From: Clostridiales bacterium
Lineage (GTDB): Bacteria > Bacillota > Clostridia > Oscillospirales > Ruminococcaceae
Length of the DNA: 11,678 nt
NCBI GenBank assembly: GCA_012800685.1
Contig: JAAZIT010000161.1
Coordinates: 1-11,678, forward strand
Reading direction: 5' to 3'
In this document: positions 5,769-10,867 of the stretch, in pieces
Numbering within the stretch: the stretch's first letter is position 1
Layout: each line of letters opens with the position of its first letter
The notes under the pieces: model-generated
Databases searched by the model: none
Seen by the model: the letters and a program-made list of their open reading frames with translations, nothing else
What the model was told of the DNA's origin: nothing
Translations under genes and position numbers: made by a program

Positions 5769-7232
5769 ATGGCTGAGAATGTATATTTAAAGACCGTCAA
5801 CTTTGGTGGCTTTGATAAAAAAGAAGTTTTAGCTTATATAGACAAACTGTATTCGAACATTTATAAACTAGAAGCTGAACTGAAAGAAAAAAATGAACTT
5901 ATCGAATCATTAGAAGCTGGGGAGACGCAAAGCTACGAGGGCAAGGAAGAACTTGAGGCTAAAATTGATGAGGGTAAGAGCAGAGTTTCTGAGCTTATGG
6001 CTTCAAATGACACTTTAAAACTTCAAATTGCAAACTTTGAGAGCGACGAAGTTGAAAAGGAAAACCAAATTATTGAACTTCAGACAGAGGTTGAGGAATT
6101 AAAGGATAAGCTAGAGAATATAGATACAAGTGATACATCTTCATCTATACAAAGCGATTTCGACTTAGGAAGTGTATTTATCGAAGCTAAGAAGACAGCT
6201 GATAGGGTTGTTACTGAGGCTAAGAAGGCTGCTAAGAAGATGGAAGATGATGCATCAGAGCTACAAAATCAGATGCTAGATGAAGCTAATGAACAAGCTG
6301 AGGGGATTGTTAAGGATGCACAGGATAAGGCAACCAAAACAGTTGATGAAGCTGATGCACAAGCACAGATTACTATTTCACAGGCAAATGAACAGGCTGA
6401 AATGACAATTCTAACTGCAAATGAAGAATCTGAATCAACATTGTCTAAGGCGAATTCAGAGGCGGAAAAGATTAGAGAAGGCTCAGCTGATTTAAGAAAT
6501 TCAGTACAATCAGAATTTACTGCACTTGATGAAAGTGTAACAAGAATATCAACTGTTCTTAGAGAATTGTTTGGCGATAACATGGTTAAGCTAGATAATG
6601 CTAAGGAACTTGTAGAACAAGGTTTAGGTCTTGTAAATGGTGATTCAAATTTTAATTATAGCTTGAAAGGAAGTGGTGCTGCACTAGCAGAACTAACAAT
6701 AGAGGATAACAAAAATAACAACGATTACAATGAGGAAATAGAAGTTGCACAAGAAAATATATCCGATGAGATTTCTCAAGATGAGATAGAGGAATATGAA
6801 GAGGTTGTTCATAGTGCTGATACTCAAGAAATCGAAGAAATGATGAGTCCACAGGATAGCTTGCAGGCTGAGCTTGATAAATTAGCTCTTTTAGTAGCGG
6901 AAGCAGAGATTGCTGCCCCATATGAGCCAGCTGTTGTTGAGGAAGAATCATATATAAATGAAGAAGAGTTTGCAGAAGAACTATCTGAAGAATCGGAAGA
7001 AGAGCCAGTTGTTGAACTAGAAGAAGAGCTAGTCGAAGAATTGGAAGATGAACCAGTTGAAGAGGTAGAAGAACCAGTAGAAGCTGAAAAACAAAAGCCA
7101 AGTAATTATTCTAAGAGCTTTGATTTAGATATGCTTACTGCACTAACTAAAGAGATTGAGTCAAAGGAAAACAAAGAGCCAGATCCATTACTTTCCGATG
7201 ATGATATTTTAAAGAAATATAGCAAAAAATAA
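5769..7232 (+). CDS. DivIVA-like coiled-coil protein with hendecad repeats and acidic tail
   Basis: A 487-residue cytoplasmic scaffold. The N-terminus (about residues 5-45, with FGGFDKKEVLAYIDKLYSNI) matches the DivIVA/GpsB membrane-targeting domain, which senses negatively curved membrane at poles and septa. A coiled coil follows at about 35-115. Residues 139-237 are nine tandem 11-residue units, each with Ala at its second position and mostly hydrophobic residues near positions 9-10, typical of a hendecad coiled coil. Residues 240-290 form a further helical segment. Residues 315-445 are a highly acidic Glu/Val/Pro tail. The last 40 residues are a distinct segment opening with SFDLDMLTALTKEIES. 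DivIVA of Bacillus is only about 165 residues, so this is a much enlarged form. It is cotranscribed with the fumarase beta gene 12 bases downstream. A role in pole marking or growth is inferred from the family. Confidence 0.8.
   Translation: MAENVYLKTVNFGGFDKKEVLAYIDKLYSNIYKLEAELKEKNELIESLEAGETQSYEGKEELEAKIDEGKSRVSELMASNDTLKLQIANFESDEVEKENQIIELQTEVEELKDKLENIDTSDTSSSIQSDFDLGSVFIEAKKTADRVVTEAKKAAKKMEDDASELQNQMLDEANEQAEGIVKDAQDKATKTVDEADAQAQITISQANEQAEMTILTANEESESTLSKANSEAEKIREGSADLRNSVQSEFTALDESVTRISTVLRELFGDNMVKLDNAKELVEQGLGLVNGDSNFNYSLKGSGAALAELTIEDNKNNNDYNEEIEVAQENISDEISQDEIEEYEEVVHSADTQEIEEMMSPQDSLQAELDKLALLVAEAEIAAPYEPAVVEEESYINEEEFAEELSEESEEEPVVELEEELVEELEDEPVEEVEEPVEAEKQKPSNYSKSFDLDMLTALTKEIESKENKEPDPLLSDDDILKKYSKK
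6183..6479 (+). repeat. Nine in-frame 33-base periods coding hendecad repeats
   Basis: This segment of the DivIVA-like gene translates to nine consecutive 11-residue units (residues 139-237) with no insertions. Typical units are EAKKTADRVVT, EANEQAEGIVK and QANEQAEMTIL. The second residue is Ala in all nine. The repeat is clear in protein but degenerate in DNA, so it is old or under selection rather than a fresh tandem duplication. Confidence 0.8.
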
Positions 7233-7244
7233 GAGAAGGTACAT

Positions 7245-7802
7245 ATGTCAAATACACGTAAAATAAAAACAGAGGATTTGAAAAAATTATCTGAAAGCTT
7301 AAAATGTGGTGACAAAATTTTACTAACAGGTATAGTATATACTGCTAGAGACGCTGCACATAAACGCTTTAAAGAGATTATTGATAAGGGTGAGAGATTA
7401 CCTTTTAAAATAATGGATAGTATTATTTATTATGCTGGACCAACTCCTGCACCTGAAAATAGACCAATAGGCTCATGTGGGCCAACTACTTCAGGAAGAA
7501 TGGATAAGTTTGCTCCAGAACTGCTGGACTTAGGACTGGGCGGAATGATTGGAAAAGGCGAAAGAAGTCAAGAGGTTGTTGATGCAGTTAATAAAAATAA
7601 AGCTATTTATTTGTGTGCGATAGGTGGAGCAGGAGCTCTTGCTTGTAATTGTATAAAATCTTGTGAAGTAATTGCCTTTGAGGATTTGGGTTGCGAATCA
7701 GTTAAAAAACTTTATATTGAAAATTTTCCTTTAATCGTGGCTAATGATTGTCACGGTGGCGATATTTTTAAAGAAGGAAAAAAAGAGTTTTCAAATATGT
7801 AA
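7245..7802 (+). CDS. Class I fumarate hydratase / tartrate dehydratase beta subunit
   Basis: A 185-residue protein of the C-terminal (beta) half of iron-sulfur class I fumarases and L-tartrate dehydratases, which with the [4Fe-4S]-bearing alpha half interconvert fumarate and malate. Visible motifs are GIVYTARDAAHKR (29-41), YAGPTPAPENRPIGSCGPTT (63-82) with SGRMD following, GMIGKGE (100-106), IGGAGALACNCIKS (126-139) and FEDLGCESV (145-153). These match the family along its whole length. Two-subunit enzymes usually have alpha and beta adjacent. Here no alpha gene is present; the upstream neighbour is the DivIVA-like gene (12 bases away) and a terminator follows. The partner must lie elsewhere if the enzyme is active. 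GAAGG (7236-7240) precedes ATG 7245. Whether the substrate is fumarate or tartrate cannot be told from the sequence. Confidence 0.88.
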   Translation: MSNTRKIKTEDLKKLSESLKCGDKILLTGIVYTARDAAHKRFKEIIDKGERLPFKIMDSIIYYAGPTPAPENRPIGSCGPTTSGRMDKFAPELLDLGLGGMIGKGERSQEVVDAVNKNKAIYLCAIGGAGALACNCIKSCEVIAFEDLGCESVKKLYIENFPLIVANDCHGGDIFKEGKKEFSNM

Positions 7803-7804
7803 AT

Positions 7805-7848
7805 AAGCTGTTATCAGAGTACAATTGCAACTTTGATAACAGTTTTTT
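7805..7848 (+). terminator. Rho-independent terminator after the fumarase beta gene
   Basis: A perfect 9-bp stem, CTGTTATCA (7808-7816) with TGATAACAG (7834-7842), has a 17-base loop and is followed by six Ts (7843-7848). AA upstream can extend the stem into the T-run. It closes the divIVA-fumarase unit. Confidence 0.9.
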
Positions 7849-7878
7849 AATTATTTTTAAAAAAATTAAGAATTTCAC

Positions 7879-7907
7879 TTGACAACACTTTAAAAAAGTG
7901 CTATGAT
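7879..7907 (+). promoter_or_regulatory. Sigma-A promoter of the sigma factor gene, with a palindromic spacer
   Basis: A consensus -35 TTGACA (7879-7884), a 17-base spacer and the -10 TATGAT (7902-7907) make a near-perfect promoter, with a start expected near 7914. The spacer holds a perfect palindrome, CACTTT-AAA-AAAGTG (7886-7900), covering 15 of its 17 bases. It is placed where a bound repressor would block polymerase, so it is a good operator candidate. Confidence 0.85.
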
Positions 7908-7941
7908 ATATTTGCGTGGAATAAATAGAGGTGCATATTGT

Positions 7942-8517
7942 ATGAAAACTGGTTCAACAAACGGGTTTTCCCAAAAAGTTCAAACGCTTGCTATTAAAGC
8001 ATCAACTGATAAAATGGCAATGTCTGAACTGATATGTGTATATACTACTAGGATTCAGAGAATGGTAGTTAATATGGCTAATTCACCTGATCAAGTTAGT
8101 GACCTAACACAAGAGGGACTTATGGGGCTGTGTAATGCGGTTAATTCATATGATTCTTCTAAGGGTGCTAAATTTTCCACATATGCGAATATCTGCATAA
8201 AAAATAAAATTATTAATGCCTTGAAGAAAACTCCAGCAATTACTGATGAGTTTACTGATGAAGTTCACGGCGAGGGTTTGGTCGACAGTCCTGAACAGGT
8301 TGTTTTAGACAAACTTCGAGAATTTGAACTTAATGAAGTTGCATCACATTTGCTAACCGATATTGAATATCGAGTACTCCAAAAATATCTTCAAGACAAA
8401 GCTTATAGTCAAATAGCATTAGAGCTTAATACTACACTTAAAGTGGTTGACAATGCAATGCAAAGGGTAAGACGAAAGCTGAAATCCGTATTTAAATCAA
8501 ACGAGTCCGAGGACTAG
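7942..8517 (+). CDS. Sigma-70 family factor, SigH-like
   Basis: A 191-residue two-domain alternative sigma factor. Region 2 spans about residues 25-96, with DLTQEGLMGLCNAVNSYD and KFSTYANICIKNKIINALKK covering the -10 recognition and core-binding helices. A linker with SPEQVVLDK follows. Region 4 (about 127-185) carries the helix-turn-helix YSQIALELNTTLKVVDNAMQ ending in RVRRKL. Pattern and length resemble Bacillus SigH (Spo0H), which directs transition-phase and early sporulation genes. The equivalence is inferred, as the gene lies outside the usual secE-nusG context. ATG 7942 is chosen because AGAGGTG (7927-7933) lies 8 bases upstream; the earlier in-frame ATG at 7903 sits inside the promoter -10 box and cannot be on the transcript. 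A palindrome in the promoter suggests tight control. Confidence 0.85.
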   Translation: MKTGSTNGFSQKVQTLAIKASTDKMAMSELICVYTTRIQRMVVNMANSPDQVSDLTQEGLMGLCNAVNSYDSSKGAKFSTYANICIKNKIINALKKTPAITDEFTDEVHGEGLVDSPEQVVLDKLREFELNEVASHLLTDIEYRVLQKYLQDKAYSQIALELNTTLKVVDNAMQRVRRKLKSVFKSNESED

Positions 8518-8527
8518 AAAATAGTCC
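8511..8527 (+). other. Short hairpin over the sigma gene stop codon
   Basis: GGACTA (8511-8516), a GAAAA loop and TAGTCC (8522-8527) form a 6-bp stem that includes the TAG stop of the sigma gene. There is no T-run after it, so it is probably not a terminator. It may protect or bound the 3' end of the sigma mRNA. Confidence 0.4.
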
Positions 8528-8546
8528 CAATAATATGGCCAAGTAG

Positions 8547-8633
8547 CTTAATTTCCAGAGCGTTGCACATTTTCTGGGGGAACTCAGGTAAGTCAAAGGT
8601 GTCGGTGTGAGTCCGACTAGGCACAAATTTTTT
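8547..8633 (+). promoter_or_regulatory. Riboswitch-like structured leader of the zinc ribbon gene
   Basis: A G-rich, structured stretch unlike the AT-rich spacers elsewhere. CTTA (8547-8550) can pair with TAAG (8589-8592), enclosing a CCAGA/TCTGG hairpin (8555-8577). Downstream, GTCGG (8601-8605) pairs with CCGAC (8613-8617) around the loop TGTGAGT. Five of the loop bases, TGAGT (8608-8612), are complementary to ACTCA (8582-8586) upstream, so an H-type pseudoknot can form. GTG (8599-8601) can alternatively pair with CAC (8622-8624). A T6 run follows at 8628-8633, and then the Shine-Dalgarno of the next gene. A hairpin plus T-run just before a ribosome-binding site is the layout of a conditional terminator. 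I do not recognise it as a known riboswitch class; pairings are by eye. Confidence 0.5.
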
Positions 8634-8650
8634 AAGTGAGGTATATCATT

Positions 8651-8926
8651 ATGTACGAAGACAAGACATTAGTTTGTAAGGAATGTGGAGGAGACTTTAT
8701 ATTCACAGCAGGCGAACAAGAGTTCTACGCAGAAAAAGGCTTTGAGAACGAGCCACAGAGATGTAAGGGCTGTAGAGATGCTCGTAAAAACTCTGTAAAG
8801 GGCGCAAGAGAATTTTTCACAGCTACATGTGCATCATGCGGTGGAGAAGCAAGAATTCCTTTCAAGCCTAGAGAAGACAAGCCTGTATATTGCAGTGATT
8901 GTTTTGCAAAGATGAGAGAAGAATAA
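8651..8926 (+). CDS. Zinc ribbon protein (zf-trcl type plus C-terminal CxxC zinc ribbon)
   Basis: A 91-residue protein with four CxxC pairs. The first ribbon uses C9/C12 (LVCKECGGDF) and C38/C41 (QRCKGCRDARK), with FTAGEQEFYAEKGFENEPQRC between them, the hallmark of the small zf-trcl domain common in Clostridia. The second uses C60/C63 (ATCASCGGEARIPFKP) and C81/C84 (VYCSDCF), the widespread IPFxPxxxxPVYCxxCF ribbon. Two structural zincs are expected. The family function is unknown; nucleic acid or ribosome association is a guess from the fold. ATG 8651 is chosen over the in-frame GTG at 8636 because MYEDKTLVCKECG is the usual family start and GTGAGGT (8636-8642) then serves as Shine-Dalgarno. 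It is preceded by a structured leader and followed by a strong terminator. Confidence 0.85.
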   Translation: MYEDKTLVCKECGGDFIFTAGEQEFYAEKGFENEPQRCKGCRDARKNSVKGAREFFTATCASCGGEARIPFKPREDKPVYCSDCFAKMREE

Positions 8927-8940
8927 TTTTTGAATCTATG

Positions 8941-8968
8941 AGAGAAGCCTTTGGGCTTCTCTTTTTTT
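8941..8968 (+). terminator. Rho-independent terminator of the zinc ribbon gene
   Basis: A perfect 9-bp stem, AGAGAAGCC (8941-8949) with GGCTTCTCT (8954-8962), has a TTTG loop and is followed by a T-run to 8968. It lies 14 bases after the stop codon. Confidence 0.95.
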
Positions 8969-8987
8969 GTTCATTGGCTAAAACTAC

Positions 8988-9016
8988 TTGCATTTTCAAG
9001 TAAATTTGGTTATAAT
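8988..9016 (+). promoter_or_regulatory. Sigma-A promoter of the DUF1858 gene
   Basis: The -35 box TTGCAT (8988-8993), a 17-base spacer and a perfect -10 TATAAT (9011-9016) predict a start near 9023. An inverted repeat, ACTTG (8986-8990) and CAAGT (8997-9001), overlaps the -35 box and might be an operator, though the arms are only 5 bases long. Confidence 0.8.
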
Positions 9017-9069
9017 ATAAAAAGGACAGGCAATAAATGCTTGCGAGTTTGGAAAGGAGAATTATTATT

Positions 9070-9276
9070 ATGGCTTTTGTTGTTACAAAGGATACCATTA
9101 TTGGAGATATTTTGGATGCTGACTTTGAGGTTTCTCCATATTTTCTAGAAATGGGAATGCACTGCTTAGGTTGCCCATCATCTAGGGGCGAAACACTAGG
9201 AGAAGCTTGTGCAGTACATGGCGTTGAAGCTGACGATTTAATTGAAAAGCTTAATGCACATTTTGAAAATCTTTAA
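9070..9276 (+). CDS. DUF1858 (hybrid-cluster-associated redox disulfide) protein
   Basis: A 68-residue protein that is essentially one DUF1858 domain. It has an N-terminal TKDTIIGDILDADFEVSPYFLEMGMHCLGC stretch (quoted in part: MGMHCLGCPSSRGETLGEAC), a CxxC pair at residues 32 and 35, a third Cys in GEAC, and a helical C-terminus. The family occurs in anaerobes, often fused to or beside the hybrid cluster protein or nitroreductase-type proteins, and is thought to hold a redox disulfide. No such partner is present here. ATG 9070 is chosen over ATG 9037 because the homologous start is MxxVTKDTxI and AAAGGAG (9053-9059) lies 10 bases upstream. It has its own promoter and terminator, so it is monocistronic. 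Confidence 0.87.
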   Translation: MAFVVTKDTIIGDILDADFEVSPYFLEMGMHCLGCPSSRGETLGEACAVHGVEADDLIEKLNAHFENL

Positions 9277-9283
9277 AAATTCG

Positions 9284-9315
9284 GCGGCAGTCAAATAGAC
9301 CTGCCGCTAATTTTA
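9284..9315 (+). terminator. Rho-independent terminator of the DUF1858 gene
   Basis: GCGGCAG (9284-9290) pairs with CTGCCGC (9301-9307), seven mostly G-C pairs in an AT-rich background, followed by TAATTTTAT. The T-run is interrupted, so some read-through into trmK is possible. I see no convincing promoter between this hairpin and trmK. Confidence 0.75.
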
Positions 9316-9360
9316 TGTTATATAAAGCACTTACTTTTAAGATATTGAAAGGACAGAACA

Positions 9361-10029
9361 ATGAATCTTGATCCTAGACTTTCTGCTTGTGCAGAGCTTG
9401 TTGATAAAAATAGTGTGGTTTGTGATATCGGTACAGACCATGGATACCTGCCGGTTTTTCTTGTACAGCAAGGAAAATCCAAAAAAGCTGTGGCCGGGGA
9501 TATTGGAAAAGCACCTCTCGAATCGGCAAAAAAACATATTAAAAAATATAATCTTTCTGATAAAATTCAAACTGTGCTGTCAGATGGACTTAAAGATATA
9601 GAGAAAAACGACATAACCCATATTGTTATAGCTGGAATGGGTGGAGAGACAATAATAGATATTTTGTCAAGCTGTAACTGGGCTAGGGACTGCATTCTTG
9701 TACTTCAACCCATGACAAAGCCTGAAATGCTTAGAATGTGGCTTTATGAAAATGGATACAAAATTAATTTAGAAAAAGCTGTTTCACATGAAAAATTTAT
9801 TTACACAGTTATGAAATGTAGCTTTTCAGGGAATGTTAAGAATATAAATTTATTTGAAGCTTTTACTGGTGGACTTGATTTGAAAGATGAGAATTCTAAA
9901 AAATACATTTTGAAAAAAGCAAAGTCTCTTAAAAAATCAGCTCGAGGAAAGCTTAATTCGCCTTTACTCGTGGATAAAGCAAAGGAAGATTTAAAACTTT
10001 CGGAAGAGCTTTTGGATGCAATAAAATAA
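9361..10029 (+). CDS. trmK: TrmK, tRNA (adenine(22)-N1)-methyltransferase
   Basis: A 222-residue SAM-dependent methyltransferase that makes m1A at position 22 in the tRNA D-arm, acting in the cytoplasm. The N-terminal Rossmann domain shows the SAM site VCDIGTDHGYLP (20-31), AGDIGKAPLESA (45-56) as the acidic motif II region, a conserved SDGL (74-77), and IVIAGMGGETI (88-98), the family's AGMGG signature replacing the NPPY of other adenine methyltransferases. A C-terminal helical coiled coil of about 60 residues, Lys-rich, fits the family (B. subtilis TrmK/YqfN is about 240). AAAGGA (9348-9353) lies 7 bases before ATG 9361. It is followed after 29 bases by the Nif3-family gene, the same order as yqfN-yqfO in Bacillus. 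Confidence 0.93.
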   Translation: MNLDPRLSACAELVDKNSVVCDIGTDHGYLPVFLVQQGKSKKAVAGDIGKAPLESAKKHIKKYNLSDKIQTVLSDGLKDIEKNDITHIVIAGMGGETIIDILSSCNWARDCILVLQPMTKPEMLRMWLYENGYKINLEKAVSHEKFIYTVMKCSFSGNVKNINLFEAFTGGLDLKDENSKKYILKKAKSLKKSARGKLNSPLLVDKAKEDLKLSEELLDAIK

Positions 10030-10058
10030 CTCGTTGTAATTAATGGGAGGAGAAGTAT

Positions 10059-10832
10059 ATGACTACTGTTAAAGAAATTTACGATAAAATTGATGGGACT
10101 GCACCATTCTTTAATGCCGAAAAATGGGATAACTGCGGTATTATTGTGGGAAGCCAGTCAAATAAGGTGACAAAAATTATCTCAACACTTGACATAACAA
10201 AGGAAGCTGCGCTTGAGGCTGTTGCGACTGGTGCTGACTTGGTGATATCACATCATCCAGTTATTTTTAATCCGCTTAAAAATCTTGATGATAATAACCC
10301 AGCAGTTATTTTGGCAAAAAACAATGTTTCTGCTATCTGCATGCATACTAATTTTGATTTATCCAAAAATGGAATGAACCATATTTTGTGTAAAAAGCTT
10401 GGCTTAAAGGAACTTAAGAATATTCCTCTTGATTTTGAAGATGGAATTGCAATTGGAAATATATGCGATTTAGAACACCAAACAGATGTTAATCACCTTG
10501 CTGAAACGGTGAAATTTAGACTTGGTTGTGAAATTCTTAGGTATAATAGTATTAAAAAACCTATTAAGAGAGTTGGAATTTGCTCAGGTTCTGGCGGAAA
10601 TTATTTGGCTGGTGCAATAAAAAACCAGTGTGACGCATTAATTACAGGTGATGTGAAGCATAGTGTGTTTGTAGAAGCTCAAAATGCAGGAATAGCTGTT
10701 TTAGATGCAGGGCATTTTTATACTGAGGTTATTTTCTGTGACTGGATTAATGATTTTATTAGGGCTAATTATCCTGAAATAACAACTTTTACAGCCCAAA
10801 GCTGTAAGGATCCATGTAGCTACGCTCTTTAG
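10059..10832 (+). CDS. Nif3/YqfO-family dinuclear metal-centre protein (short form)
   Basis: A 257-residue member of the Nif3-like (DUF34) family. The dinuclear metal ligands are visible: His65-His66 in SHHPVIF, His96 and Asp100 in CMHTNFD, and His219 and Glu223 in DAGHFYTE. The core also shows EKWDNCGIIVGS near the N-terminus and ALITGDVKHS at 193-202. It lacks the PII-like middle insertion of the roughly 370-residue Bacillus YqfO and is close in length to E. coli YbgI. The biochemical role is not settled; GTP cyclohydrolase-like and metal insertase roles have been proposed for relatives. GGGAGGAGA (10045-10053) is a strong Shine-Dalgarno. Pairing with trmK is widely conserved in Firmicutes and suggests, but does not prove, a link to tRNA or NAD/metal metabolism. 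Confidence 0.92.
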   Translation: MTTVKEIYDKIDGTAPFFNAEKWDNCGIIVGSQSNKVTKIISTLDITKEAALEAVATGADLVISHHPVIFNPLKNLDDNNPAVILAKNNVSAICMHTNFDLSKNGMNHILCKKLGLKELKNIPLDFEDGIAIGNICDLEHQTDVNHLAETVKFRLGCEILRYNSIKKPIKRVGICSGSGGNYLAGAIKNQCDALITGDVKHSVFVEAQNAGIAVLDAGHFYTEVIFCDWINDFIRANYPEITTFTAQSCKDPCSYAL

Positions 10833-10867
10833 AATAAAGCTACGATTGACGAAAGGAAACGACAAAT

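Noticed and set aside
6652..7101. A 149-codon minus-strand ORF inside the DivIVA-like gene
   Set aside because: It is the mirror of the acidic GAA/GAG-rich tail, giving a Leu/Pro/Gln-rich product with no family resemblance.
8601..8625. A T-arm-like tRNA 3' half: a 5-bp stem with a 7-base loop followed by 7 bases
   Set aside because: There is no matching acceptor 5' strand (GTGCCTA) or D and anticodon arms upstream, and the loop TGTGAGT lacks the TTC of a T-loop.
8575..8625. Cobalamin riboswitch, because of GGGAA and GGTGTGAGTCC
   Set aside because: The spacing between the two elements is too long, the CCCGCCACTGT core and the B12-box are missing, and the downstream gene is not a B12 gene.
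9315..9343. A promoter for trmK (ATGTTA-17-TAAGAT)
   Set aside because: The -35 matches only three of six bases and the start would fall inside the Shine-Dalgarno; read-through or a promoter I cannot see is more likely.
10816..10845. Hairpin-like repeats (GTAGCT/AGCTAC and CTTTA-GAA-TAAAG) at the Nif3 stop
   Set aside because: There is no T-run, it overlaps the coding end, and rqcH follows 35 bases later, so a terminator is unlikely; the stems are short.
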